A DNA stretch of 64,000 nt from RGIG4097 sp964599875 (GTDB taxonomy: Bacteria > Bacillota > Clostridia > Christensenellales > CAG-917), in assembly GCA_964599875.1 (NCBI GenBank), contig CAZRHE010000008.1, forward strand, positions 10,852 to 74,851, in the 5' to 3' direction. Numbering within the stretch: position 1 is the stretch's first letter; the number at the start of each line of letters is the position of its first letter. Positions 1 through 12,900 of the stretch are shown piece after piece. The notes beneath the pieces are model-generated. The model saw nothing but the letters and a program-made list of their open reading frames with translations, made no database searches and had not been told where the DNA came from. The position numbers were made by a program, and so were the translations under genes.

Positions 1-65
1 AGAAGTAATACGTTTATAGCCGTTGTTGCAAAATTCATATCGCCGTAAATTATCTTACGTTATAG

Positions 66-97
66 ACAAGTGAAGACGCGCGAGCGTCTTCACTTGT
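66..97 (-). terminator. Hairpin downstream of the giant lipoprotein gene
   Basis: A perfect 14-bp inverted repeat (arms 66-79 and 84-97) with a 4-nt GCGA loop lies 18 bp past the stop of the giant gene. It has no long U-tract on the minus strand, so it may stop transcription weakly or act as a 3' stabilising hairpin. Bases 1-65 beyond it hold nothing I can recognise. Confidence 0.6.
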
Positions 98-115
98 TTA
101 TTCAGTTGTTTTTCA

Positions 116-3100
116 TCAACCGTTGATGGTGATGGTGTACAAGCCTTTGACCGCTTGTCCGACGGGGATTTCTTGTCCCGCGCTTACCGCGTAAATCGTT
201 TCTCCGTTCACGGTCAAGCCCGTCGATCCGCTGTTGGCGGTTGCGACCGTGGTGTCGCCCACTCTGGACACGCTGTCAACGGACGCGCCGACGCATGCGT
301 ACAAGTAGTAGACGACCTTTCTGCCGCTGGGTGCGGAGAGGACGTATTCACCCGTATCGGATGCAAGCATTACGGAGTGGTGCGAGAGAGGGGTGCCGCC
401 GATGCCGTAGGATACCGCGACGCCGTACCAAACGACGGGCACTCCGCCGACTTTGGTGTTGAGTTTATTGCCGCTGTACGAAGGCGTTTGACCGCTGACG
501 TCCTTTCCGGTGACGGTGAACGGAATTGTAATACGTTCGCCGTTGCCGAGTTGGATAGTTGCGTTCTTCGCATCGCTCATGCCGTTCTTGAGGATGTCCG
601 CAGTGAGGGAGAATCCGCCGGGCATGGAGAGCATCACGTAAGTGAATATCTTGGTGTCGTGCGTGCTGCCGGTCTTGTGGCTATCCCACTTCGTACCTTC
701 GGTGGTGGTCGTCCAACCCGTCACCTTGCCGTTGGTCACGACGGGGTTCGAGATGTCGAACGTCACTTTGTACGCTTGAGGAATCGCGTAACTTGCGGTG
801 TTGCCTGCGTCGATCGTGTAGGCGGACGCCGTATGGTTGGATACCGTCGCAGTGTACGGTGCGGAAGAGTAACGCGCGCTCGTAATCGTGCCGTTCGCCA
901 CTCTTTCTTCGTCGAGTTTGAACACGGTGGTGATGGACTTCGCGTACATTCTCTGGACGAGGAACGGAATCTCGAATTCTTGTGCGGTTCCGTCAGGACC
1001 GGTGAGGACTGCGATGAGGTAAATCATGCCGCCTTCATAGGTCGGGTTGAACTTGCTGAAGTTCCATGCAAGGGTGTAACCGTCGCTATTTCCGAAGGTC
1101 TTGACCTCGGTATCCGTCGAGCCGTTGCCCTTCGTCACGTTGACGTTGAGGGTATCGGGAAGCACGACGTCCTTGGAGAGGTATTCGTACGGGTTGATAT
1201 AGGTTTGATTGCTTGCGCCGTAGAAACCGGTGTTCTTGGTCAAATCATCGTTTCCGCTTGCAAGGCCGGTGACCGTTCTGGGATTGACGACGAGGTTTGC
1301 GACCACGACTTGATCCTTGACGCCGTCGCCCTTGACGGTCGCTCTGATGAGGAAGGTGCCGCCTTCGTAGGTGACCTTGCTTGCGCCGAAGTTCCAAGTG
1401 ACTTCCTTATTGACTCTGGTTCCGTTTTCGGTGACGATAGTCATGGAGTTCGGGAAGTACTTGTAGCCGATAGGTGCATAGAGCGTTCCGCTGTATTCGA
1501 CGCGTTCCTTATCCGAGAGTTCGACGTACTTGCCGTCTTTGAGTGCATATCTACCCTCGTTGTTCGCCTCGAAGATTTGTTCGAAGACGTCGGGAGTGGT
1601 GTACGGATCGAAGGTGAACACATACGTGTCGCCGTTCTTGCTCATATGCGACTTATCCGCACCCGCGACGAAGTCGCTGTCCGCGATGCTGACGGAGTTG
1701 ACGATTGCACTGTTGACTTCGATAGGTACGCGTACGGTTGCGTTTGCGTTGTTGACGACGCCCGCGGTAATGGTGACGGGGCTGGACAAGACCGCTTCGA
1801 CGTAGGACGTTCCGCCGTTTACGCTGACGGTGGTATCTTTGGTGACCCACTCTGCGTTCAAGGTTTGACGTACCGTGAAGACGAAGACGTAAGTGCTTGC
1901 GCTATCGATGAAGTCGTCGTCGGAAAGGACGGTGTAAGTTCTGCCCTTCGCGTTGTAGTGATAGTAGTACGGAGTTCCGACGCGTGCGCCGTCCTTGAGT
2001 GCTACTTCGCCGTTTGCCGCGACGGTGCCGTTGCCGAGGACCTTATAGATGTACTTGGAGGAATCGCCGAGCCACTTGACGTTTTCATAACCGTTCGCGT
2101 TCCATTCGTCGACGGTGATGAACTTGCCGTCGGGATAGAAGGTGACGGTATTGCTGTAATTTGCCGTGTTGTACGCGCTCTTTGCATCCGTATCCTTGGT
2201 GTAGACTTCGAATCCGGTGTAGTTGAGGTTGTCGGTGGAGAGTTTGGAGGACGCGACGTCACTGTTGAATCTGGTTACGTCGGTCTTCTTAATCGTGACC
2301 TTGACCTCGAGTGCGGACTTGCCGTTGAGGAAGATTTCGAATTCCTTCGCCTCGGTGGGATAGACGTGGAGTTTGACTTTGTGAGTGGTATTCTCGGTCA
2401 CGTCGACTTTGCCGAAGAATTGTTCGAAGCCCTCGGTTTCGAGATAGTAGCGTCTTACTTCGCCCGCGCCGTTGAACTTGACGTCGAGATATTTCGGGAG
2501 CGAAGGATTGCCGAAGGAGTATGCGTTGTAGAAGACGACTTCTTCGGGAAGGTTGGTATCGCTGTCGTAGACGACGTCGATGACGTTGCCGAGATTTGCG
2601 TCCTTGCTACCGTAGGTAATCGCGTAAGACGAGTAGCTATACTTGAGGTTTTCGGATTGTTTTTCGAATCCGTCGAAGACGAAGTTCGCTTCCTCTGCCG
2701 CTCTGGTGAGGACGGTGAGAGGTACGGTTACGTATTGCGACGCGCCCATGGAGTAGCGGCTGCCGCTGTATCCGCCCTCGATATCCGCTATCTTGACGTA
2801 GCGAGGATTATCGATTCCGTCGTCGGTGATATCCGCGATGCCGTATTCGCCGTCTGCGGATTCATAGTAGAACGTGAACTTAACCTTGTTGTTTGCGTTG
2901 AAGTAACCCTTGCTCGTAATGATGCTGTCGTCGGGCCATTCGGGTACGAAGTCGTACACGGTGCCGTCCTTGAGGGTTGCTTTGACGGTGAGAGGCAGGT
3001 TGAGTCCGCCTTCTCTGAAGGTGTCGTTGAAGAACGGATCGAGGATAATCGAGCGATATGCAGGATTGGTTATCTTCTTGATCGTTCTGTCGAGGATTTC

Positions 3101-6100
3101 GACGGAGATGGTTTGTTTCTCACTGCCGCCCGGATAGGTGAGGGTGACTTCGAGGTCGATAGTCTTGCCGAAGTACGCCGCGGTGTTGGTGTAGTAGTCT
3201 GCGGGCAGTTCGTACGTACCGATTACGGTTGCCGTACCGCCGGAGGCGGTTTCGATGGTGATTTCATCACCCGAGGCAAACAAAGTGGTATATACGTTGA
3301 ACGGGTCGAGGAGCGAGCCGTTCAGCATCACCGAGGTGATGCTGTCGCCCTCTACCGCGAGTTTGACGGCGACGTCCGCTATCTTCTCATCATGTAGTCT
3401 TATCTCGACGTTGACCGTTCCGTCTTCGTTGAGACCGCTCGTGATATTGCCGTTCTTGTCGTACGTAACTTTCCAGTTGAGGGATACGTCGTATCTGTTC
3501 GTACCTTCGGTTCCTACGACTGCGACTGCCTTGGTGGGCAGACCTTCGTAGAACTTATCCGCGGTGAGCACGTATCCGTCGGTCACGAGGTTTTCGATTT
3601 CGCCGACTTCGAGTCTGTAGTTGGTGTACACGACGAAGGTTACGTTGATTTCGCCGAGGTCGGAGCCGATATACGCCGTACGGACGAAGGAGCCTGCCGC
3701 GATTTCCGCATCGGTGGGTTTAGCATAACTGTTCCACACAACGGGCACTTCCATTGCGGGAGTATTGTCCTTGAAGGTTACGGTTGCAGTATTGTACTTG
3801 CCTGCGAGATCCCAGTTGCCGAACGGCGAGTAGTAGTGCGTTTCGTCCTTGTTGAAGTTCGTTATCGTGCACTTGCTGACGTTCGCTTTGAGGTCTGCGA
3901 CGGGTCTGTTATCTCCGACGAGATAAATCTTCGTTCTGAACGTGCCGTTGGTGGGATACGCAAATCCATCCACGTTGTAGAGCGTGAATTCACGATACAC
4001 GTAAGTGCCGTTTTCGTCCGTGCGATAGACTTTGTTGCCTTCCGCGTCGGTGACGAAGTCGGAGTCGAGTTCACCGGGTGCGCTGTAGTCCGCCCACGTA
4101 ATCGCGCCGACTGCGGACACGGAGTTGATTCCGAGTGCGTTGCCGAGGGTTGCGTAGATAGGCAATCTCCATGCGTCTTTGACGTTGTATTCGAACGAGT
4201 GCGAAATCATTTCGCCGTTTTGGAACTTGATATCGGATGCAGAAACTTGTCCGCCGACGAATCTCAAGGTGCCGCCGTTTGCGTTGTTAAGGTCGAGGTC
4301 GATCTTGTTGACCGCGGTGGTGGGTACGTTGAGGGTGACGGTTTGTTTTTGATTACCGACTTTGAGGGTTACGTTTCTCTTTCCGCCTTGTGCGGTGAAC
4401 GCGAGTGCGCTGACGTCCCATTCGTTGACGAACGCGATTTCGCTGAAGGATTCTCCGCCGACGGTGTAAGTAATCTTAACCGCGGTGCCGTTTCTGTAAT
4501 CGCCCCACGCGCCGACCTTGAAGTATGCGGAAGGATCGGTCACGTATGCGTAAGGCATGACGTTGTATTCAACGGTTCCGTTGCCGTCCGCCGCAGGAAC
4601 GATGGTTTGTGCCGCGTAGCCGTCCGCAACGTACTTGCTGATATCTTTGAGTGCGGATTCGCTCATCGTATTGATAAGTCCGCTGCCGTAGATATCCTTG
4701 CCGTTTTGGATGCTCTCGTCGTAGAAGAACTTGACTTCGGAAATCTTCTTGACGGGTACGGAGAGTTTGAGGCGGATGGTTTGCGCGACGCTCTTGCCGT
4801 TTTCGTCGACGTAGTTGCCGATAGGATCGCCGTTTGCATCTCTACATTCCGCTTCAACGGTTGCATAGTACGTTCCGCCGTCGAAGATATTGTCTACCGC
4901 TTTGGTGTAAGTGGAGTTTGCGTAGTACTTAATCGTGCTCCAATCGGGGTACATGGTCTTGTCGACGGTGTTCTTCTCGCTGAATCTGACGTTGAGTGCG
5001 GTGTATGCATCCTCGTTGTACCATTCAGGATTGAAGACGTCTTCTCTTGCAACCTTAACCGCTGTTTGAATTGCGGTCATGGAAGTCATGTTAATCTTGA
5101 CGTAGACGGTTTGCGTGCCGCTGACGGAGTTGCCCAAAGTGAACTTGCCGTAGAGGTCTTTGCCGTCGTAACCCTTGTAGGAGTACGCAGTGTGTACGAG
5201 GTCGGTCGCCTTGACGTAATTATCGCCGTCCTTGTAGTAAGGCACGTCGAGGGACAAGAGGTTGCCGTCGAGTTGTACGTTGACTGCTTTGTCAACGCCC
5301 TTGAACTTGACCTTGAACGCGTTGCCGAAGACGGTGTTGTCGATTTCGTCGTTTGCGTAGACGTCGAAGGTGAGTTCTTTCTCAAGACCTTCGAATTCAC
5401 GACCCGTGATTGCGATTCTGACGGGCACCGCTTGCGCGATATAGCCTGCGGACGCAAACTTATCCGAAGTCGAGCCGCTGCCGACGAAGCCGTAATTTGC
5501 ATTGCCTTCATCGTCGTAACCGGTGACGTACTTGAATTCGTTGCCGCCGACGTATGCGGTGACGGTGACGTCTATGCCCTTATAGTAATCGTAGCCGGTG
5601 ATATTGCCGTTTTCATCCGTGACTGCGATTTCTTTGAGTCTTGCTTCGAGTGCGGAGAGATCCCACTTGACCGAGAAGTCTTTGAAGCTCGAAGAACTGC
5701 TGCCCGCGGTGTACTTGCCGTTGACCTTGGTGAAGCCCTTGACGTACTCTGCGATGCTGTAGCCGTTGCCTTCGTTCAAGAAGGAATCGAGGCTGAACGC
5801 GTCGAGAGTGGTAAGAGTCTTCGTGGTGTGGCCGTTATCGCGAGTGAATGCGGTGAGCGAACTGATTTCGTTACCCGCGAGGGTGACGGAAACGGTGTCT
5901 TCGATTTCGTTCGAATAACCCCATTGATAGGTGAATCCGACGTCGATCGTACCGCTGGACCAGTTGTAAGTGAAGTCGCTCGTATCCCAGGTTATCCAGC
6001 CTGCGGGGAACGCCTTGCCCTTGGGCAGATTGTTGTAGTTGAGTTTGACGTAAGTCGTTTGGGTATCGCCGGAAGAAACGGTTTCGGTCTTGACCTTATA

Positions 6101-6900
6101 GTAGGTGACTTTGCCGTCCGTACTTGCGTTGCCGCTGACTTTAACGTATCTGTCGCCGTCCTTGGTGAAGAGCGGGAATACGCCCGTTGCGGAGTTGTAT
6201 TCGTTGATATCCGCAGTGGATGCGACTTCGTAATCCACGCCCGCCAGGTATGCGGGGATGAGTTTGTAGTTGTTGCCGTCACTGTTGGTGATTGCTTCGC
6301 CCGCGCTGTTGTTGCCGAGAGTCACTCTGTTGTTTCCGCTGTAAGAGATTGCGTAGAGCATATCTCCGTTCTTATCGGTGAGAGGTACGCCGAAGGTGAG
6401 ATTGCCGTTGACGAAACTGAGTCGAGCAAGGTCGGGAAGATCCACGTTTTGCTTCTTCTTGGAGTCCGTCATATCGATGGAGAGCGCCTTATTGCTGAAG
6501 GAGCCGTCGCTGTTCTTGACGTATCCCTTGACGTCGGTGAGTGCGTATCCCGAAGTGACGTAGACGGGGATTGCATAGAGCACTACGTTGAGCGCGTAGC
6601 CGTATACGTAACCCGCAAGATATCTGCCGTCGCTTTCAAGGGTTGCCGCGGTGAAATCGACCGAACTTGCGTCCCAAGTGATGAACGTACCGCCGAGGTA
6701 GTCTTTGTCGCCGGTGTCGGTGACGCCTGCCGTGGAAGTGGTGCCGTTGAGCGTCCAAGTGACGTCCGCCTTTTGCGGGAAGATATTCTTATTCTCGAGG
6801 TAGGTTTCGTTGAGAATAATGTTGTGGTTGCCCGCCGTACCCTCTCTGGTTGCAGGGTCGGTGATGATGATTTCGGTAGGCGCTTCCACTTCTCCGTCCA
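116..6900 (-). repeat. C-terminal Ig-like array of the giant protein
   Basis: The last 2,260 or so residues change character: modules of roughly 90-130 residues carry a WDxS/WNxS-type strand, then a GGxF/GGxY hairpin and a closing strand of alternating Val/Ile. Clear examples read ITWDASSVDF, ITWDTSDFTY, VKWDLSALEA, VTWNFGASKV and LAWNFSKFNP. At least seven copies can be picked out by eye, and the true number is probably larger. This pattern is typical of bacterial Ig-like surface domains that act as stalks. The exact Pfam class cannot be assigned without a profile search. Confidence 0.6.
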
Positions 6901-9900
6901 TAACGGTTGCGGTTTCGCCTTCGAGGAATCCGAGCATACCCGTCTTGGTCGAGGACTTCGAGTTGGAGAGCGGCGTTATGCGGAGCACCGTCCAATCCCA
7001 ACCGCCGAGCACGTTATCTCCGCTGACGTTGCCGAGAGCGTCGGTCATAGTGTTGGTGCCGGTAGAGGTTTGTCCGTAAACTTGACCGGTCTTGACTCCG
7101 TCCGTGTTTCTGTTGTAAGTTCTGACGGTAGAGCCTGCGCCGACCTTATCCGCGTTGACGTAGAGTTCGATTGCTTGGATGCCTCTGAACATCGTGACGT
7201 CGTTGCCGAGGTTGTAATCCGCATTCTTCGGCGCAAGGTCGATATAGATATTCGCGGTAGGATCGCTTGCGAATTCGTTCACGAAAGGCAACGGCAATAT
7301 CGTTGCGATCAAGTGGCCGATATTTTCAAGCGTATCCAGTGCCATTGCAAGACCCGCGAGGGTGTTGATGTTATCGACGCCGAGGTCGGGAATGATATCC
7401 TTTATGAGCCATTGATAGAGATAGACGGGGATACTACGCGCATAAGGTTCGATGAGCGCTACTCTCTTCACGGTCTTCTCGTGTGCGGAAATGTTTTCTT
7501 TTCCTATCGCTTCGAGTTGCTTGAAGAGTTCGATAAGCATGTTTTGACCGTTACCGCCGATGTTGTAATTGTCCATCGATTGTCCTCTGTCGTGGTTCAA
7601 GCCGAGTTTATTGATATCCGCGAAGTAGTATGCCTCGTGCTTGTTGGCGTCGATGACGTCTTGGAACAAGGTGAGGACGAGGACGTTGATCATGACCATC
7701 AATTCATTGAAGGCGTCTTTGCCGAAGGTGATCTTGATGGAGATATATCTCGTGTCGTCGGATGCGGACGGATTGAGGTCGGTCATGCCCGAATAGTACG
7801 GGATATATCCGTTGCTGTTGAAGAGGTTGACCTCGAGTTTTTGGATGAGACCGGTGAGGTCTGCGGAGTACGAGTAATCTGCGTAGTTAATTTCGCCCGA
7901 GGATGCCGCTTCGCTTGCAGGATATGCGTAAGTGCCGTTGTCGCCGTCTTCATGGCTGGTGAAGCTTGCGAACGCGCCGTAGGGGTTATCGTCGGACACA
8001 CTGCCTGCGACTGCGATACCACCGACGGTGTCGTTGATGATTCCGTTCAAGAAGTCGGAAGACAAGTCGACGTCTTTGATGATGATGCTGAGGTTGTTTT
8101 GGAGGGTCGCGCCTGCAATGAGGTTCGTTCCGCTACCTGCGTTCTTCTTCGGGTGATCGACGTCTATATAGAGATAGAGTTTGTACGGGTCGTTACCACT
8201 GCCCCAGGTCTTGATTTCTCTGCTGAGATCGAGTTCCGCGTGGGTGGTGGTGAAATACGACATAAGTTTGGTGCCGTCGCCGTTGAAGATGGTGTTATTG
8301 CTAAATCCGGTATCCGCCGTCCACACTTTCTTATCGATATCGATACGGAGTGCGGGATTGAGGTTGTCGAATATGTTGTTGATGAGCGAACTGAGACCCG
8401 CGGTCGTCGAGTAGGTGATGCCCGCGTAGCCGTAACTGACTTCGCCTATCTTATCCGCGACGTTGATCTTGTTGTTGCCGATTTCGATGCTGAGGTCCTT
8501 GATTTCGAGAGCGAGCATGGTGCCGACGCTGTCGAGGATTGCGGTGACGCCCAGTTTTTCAAGACCGGTCAAGAAGTCGTAGAGCAATTCGACGGATGCA
8601 GATTGCAAAGGCATTTCGTCGAGGCTGATGCCGAGGGACGAGAGGTCGAGCCCGAGCAAGCCGATAACCGAGTTGATGAAGTTGGTGTCGATATTGAGTG
8701 CAATACGACCTTCTTCGATATCAACGTTGAGTGCGAGTTTATTGCTCGCGCTTGCACTGCTTTCCGCCTCTGTGGAGAGTGCCTCGTTTGCGGACTTCGC
8801 ATAGTTGGTCACGTAGTTCTCCGCGTATTTTTGTTTTGCGCCGAGGATACCTGCGAAGCCTTGGAACTTAATCTTGCCGAGACCGAGACCGCTTGCGTCG
8901 ATATAGAGCGCGTCGTTGATTGCGGTGCCGACCATTTCGGTAGTCAGTTCGTAAATGGAGCCCGTGTTCTTAAGTCTGGACGAGCCGAGATAGTAGACGG
9001 ACAAGAATTTTTCGGACATCAATTCGCCGATGGTGATATCGAGTGCGATATCGCTATACAGGATACCCGAGATACCGTACGTGAGGATTGCGCCGAGGTT
9101 GATATCCGCGGTGAGCGCGATATCGATCGTGATAGGACGTTTCGGGAAGTTGAGTTCGATATCCGCGACTACGAACTTGAACTCGCCGTTGTCGTCCGCC
9201 TTGTATTCGCCGTCCACGTAGGAGTATTTTTGTCCGTCGTAGCCCGCTTCCGCTTTTTGGAAGGTGCCGAACATTCCCGTGCCTTCGAAGAGTCCGCCGA
9301 GCAAGTCGATGACCCATGCGACGAAGGAGTTTTCATATCCTGCATCCTCCTTCATAAGTCCCGCGGAGGTTATCGTAAGGCTGATAGTCGTGCTGAGGCT
9401 GACGGTGGAAAGACCGATTTCGCCGGTTTCGACGTTATACGCCTCTGCGTAAGGAATATAGTACTTGCCGTTAAGTGCTTCTTCGAAGTGTTCTTCAACG
9501 TACTTGTACGCGCCGTTTTCAGCGGTGACGTAAGTGCCGTCCGCACGTTTTGCATAGCGTTGTCCGTCGTAATCGGATTCGGTGATTTCGACGTATGCGC
9601 CACTTATCTTGTTGTATCTCTTCGCGTCTTCCGCAGAACTGACGTATTCTTCGAAGAGGTTGTCGACAGAGTATCCTTTGACTTTGTGGCGGTCAAGACC
9701 GAGTTCCACTATGTCGAGGGATGCGTAGAATCCTTCGGTGAACTTCGCGGACAAACTCATGACGAAATCTCTGCTATCAGAATGATAGTAGGTCTTGCCG
9801 TCTTCGAGTTTCGTGCCGTTGAACACGGTGTAAGTGTCGCCGTTCTTCACGTAGACGGTGCCCGAGAACTTGCCTTCTGCGAAGAGTTGTCTGTCGTTCG

Positions 9901-12900
9901 CGCTCATCACCGCGTAGGTGTTGGGCACGTAACCGTAACTCTCGATGAGGATATCGCCGAGGTTCGGGATGAGGTCGCCGAGTTCTTTGCCTTGACGTTC
10001 GTAAATCTTGTTCGCGACTGCGTTGATGACTGCGAAGGACAAGCCTATCGAGAAGTATTGAGGATGTATCAACGCTTCGAGATATGCATAGTCGTGGAGA
10101 TCCATTCCGCCCGCGGTTTGCGCGTTCGCCGCCATTGCTTCGGAACCGCTTTCCGCAGTGTCGTCGCCAAAGAGTCCGCCGAGTGCGCCTTCGATGAGTT
10201 CGGTCAAGCCGAGTCCGCTGAGGGAGAGTTTCGCAGTGCTGCCGAGCAAGTGGCTTGCATCGATATACACGCTGTCGTTGTAGAGATAGACTGCAAGGAT
10301 AGGATCGGTGTTGAGATATCCGTTTTCGTCGTATTGCAAGATTTCGAGCATCACTTGCATCGCGCCGAAGTCGGTGAAGTCGATGAATGCGCTCAAATTG
10401 ATTCTTGCAGACGGATAATCTCTGCTGCCGAGGTCGTTGGTTATGTTGATATTGAAGTCGGAGCCTGCGAGGTCGCTTTCGGGATTGATGAGTCCGAGGA
10501 TGAGGTCGAGGAGTTCGCCGAGTTCGACGACGTTCTTCGTGCCGTCCGCAAGCGTTGCACCGCCGTAGTAAGAGAGGTCGATGCCGATGCTTAGGTTCAT
10601 CGAGGACTTCTTAATATCCGCGTAGTCGGTTATCGCCATTCCGTCTTCGTCAAGGTAGGTGTAAGAGCCGTCCGCGTTGTATTGGACTTTGTCCGCGCCC
10701 ACTTGCATGGTGTCTTGGTTTGCCCAAAGTCCGAGTCCGTGGAGTTTGATTTGGAGACCGAGGTCGCCGATTGCGATATAGTCACCCGCCGTCTTGACGT
10801 CGTAGGTGTTGTTCGCAGTCGCGGTGAACGCCGTTGCTCCGAGTCTGTTGTAGGTGGAAATCAATACGTATTCGGTGCCCGCGCTGTCTTTGACGATTGC
10901 GTCGTTTGCGCTGAGTTTCGCATATGCGCCGTCGCTATTCGTGATGACCATAAACTTGCCGAGGCCGTATGCGTTCTTTGCAAAGACGTTCTTTTGCGTC
11001 GCGTAGTCGAACACTTTCGTGAACTTGAAGTTGCCGTCCGCGTCGAATCCGTCGAAGTTGTAACGGTCGCCCGTCCAAGAACTAATCCATTCGCCTTCGG
11101 TGTAATCGTCGTGTACGGGGGTGCTTGCGGATGCGTACGCATAGTTTGCGAGCACGTATTCTTCGGTTTGGAGCAACACGTAGTTGCCGTTTGCCGCCTT
11201 CGTGTAAGTGCCGTCCGCGTTCTTATTGTACTTCGGCAAATTGTCCGCGTTGACTGCGTGTTCGTCACGGAGTACGTCGAGGGTTACCCAAGATTCCATA
11301 CCTGCGACGAAGCCGAGGTTGACGAGGATGCTGGGTGCGCCGCCGCCGAGGTCGATAACAAGACCGCTTGTGTTGATATCAGAAGTTTGAACGAGTCTGG
11401 GCAGATATTCGGTGACGTCCGCGAGATCCGCTACGAGCATTCCGACGAGGTCGCCGATGAGGCTTTCGTTAAGTCCGACAGCGACGATATCGTTTGCCAC
11501 GAGGATTTGTCCGAGGAGCATTCCGATGATATTCCAGACGTCCGCGCCGAGCAAGTCGCCGACAAGACCCATATTCGCTTCTTCGTCCGCGCTTGCTTTC
11601 GCACCTGCCGCTTCGTATGCGGAACTATCCGCACCGAGGAGACCGCTGACGTCGAGTCCTTCGAGTTTGAGTTTGCCGAAGAAGTCGCCCATGCCGACGA
11701 TATCGTTCATATCTTCGAGGTTGAGATAGAGATTGATCTTGCCGTCGACGATTTGCGCCCAAAGTTCCGCAACCGCAGTGTTGAATTCACCGCTTGCGTC
11801 CGCACCGTGGAAGTTGGTGTCGTATTCGATTCTGATATACGCTTCGAGGCCGTTGAGTGCGTCGAACAATTCTCCGCCGTTGACTATGTAATCAACGAGG
11901 TTCTTGATATTAAGACGTGCTTTGATATCGATACCCGCGCCGATAGTGCTTTCGAAGTCGCTGTTTCTCCACTTCATGGAGGAGAGGATGAATTCGAAGT
12001 AATCGTAGAGGTCGGTGGAGATGAACTTGGTCATCTGCTCGGTCCAGTTGATGATATCGTTGAGTTTGAGGCTGAGGTCGAGGCTGAGGTCGATTTCCGC
12101 GCTTTCGAGGTCACCGAGGAGAGATTCGATATCGAGGTCCGCTCCGCCGAGCAAGTCGCCGAGGTTGAGGGACATGATCTTCGAATAGTTGGTGAAGTCG
12201 GAAACGGGTTTGTAGTATACTCCGCCTTCTTCGACGTCCGCGCCGTTTACGAGCACGAGGTCTTTGATATCCGCAAATTGTCCTGCGGGTTCGGTGCCGA
12301 CGTACTTGTAGAGGTCGCCCTTGACGGTGCTATCCCAAACGTTGCCGTCTTCGTCGTAGAGTTTTTCGTCAAGCACGCGCACGAACTTGGTTTCGCAACG
12401 CTTGTACACCCACACGCCCATCGCGACTGCGTTGTTGAACGCCGCCTCGTTTGCGTATACGGTGGTTGCCTTGACGTAGTACTTATCGTCTACCTTGACG
12501 ACGTCGATGCCGTTTTCGGACTTCGCGTTGCCCACTTTGACGTATGCGTCTTCATATGGCGTCTTGTCGTCGCGAGTGAAGTTTGCATAGTAGAAGTGAT
12601 AGTTGTCCGCCGTGTCGGGATCGGTGTCGTAGGAGTTTTGATAGGTGTTGTTGCGCTTATTGAAGTCTTCGATCGTACCGAAGTCGATGACTGAACTGTC
12701 TTCGGTGCCGTTGAAGAGTTGCAGTTTGACGAGCATGTCGAGAACGCCCTTTTCGCCGTCTTTGTCGAAGAGTGCGAGGTCGATGCCGATAGAGTACGGG
12801 CTGAGTTTGAGGTCAACGCCGACGGTGAAGTTCGGGAGGATATCTTCGTCGATATCGACTCCGAGCATGCCGAGGAGCAGGCTGACGAAGCCCTTCGTCA

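Noticed and set aside
3836..10594. 6.8-kb open frame on the plus strand, and similar ones at 155-3397 and 21254-25981
   Set aside because: Same in-register antisense effect; composition is Val/Arg/Asp-rich filler without motifs.
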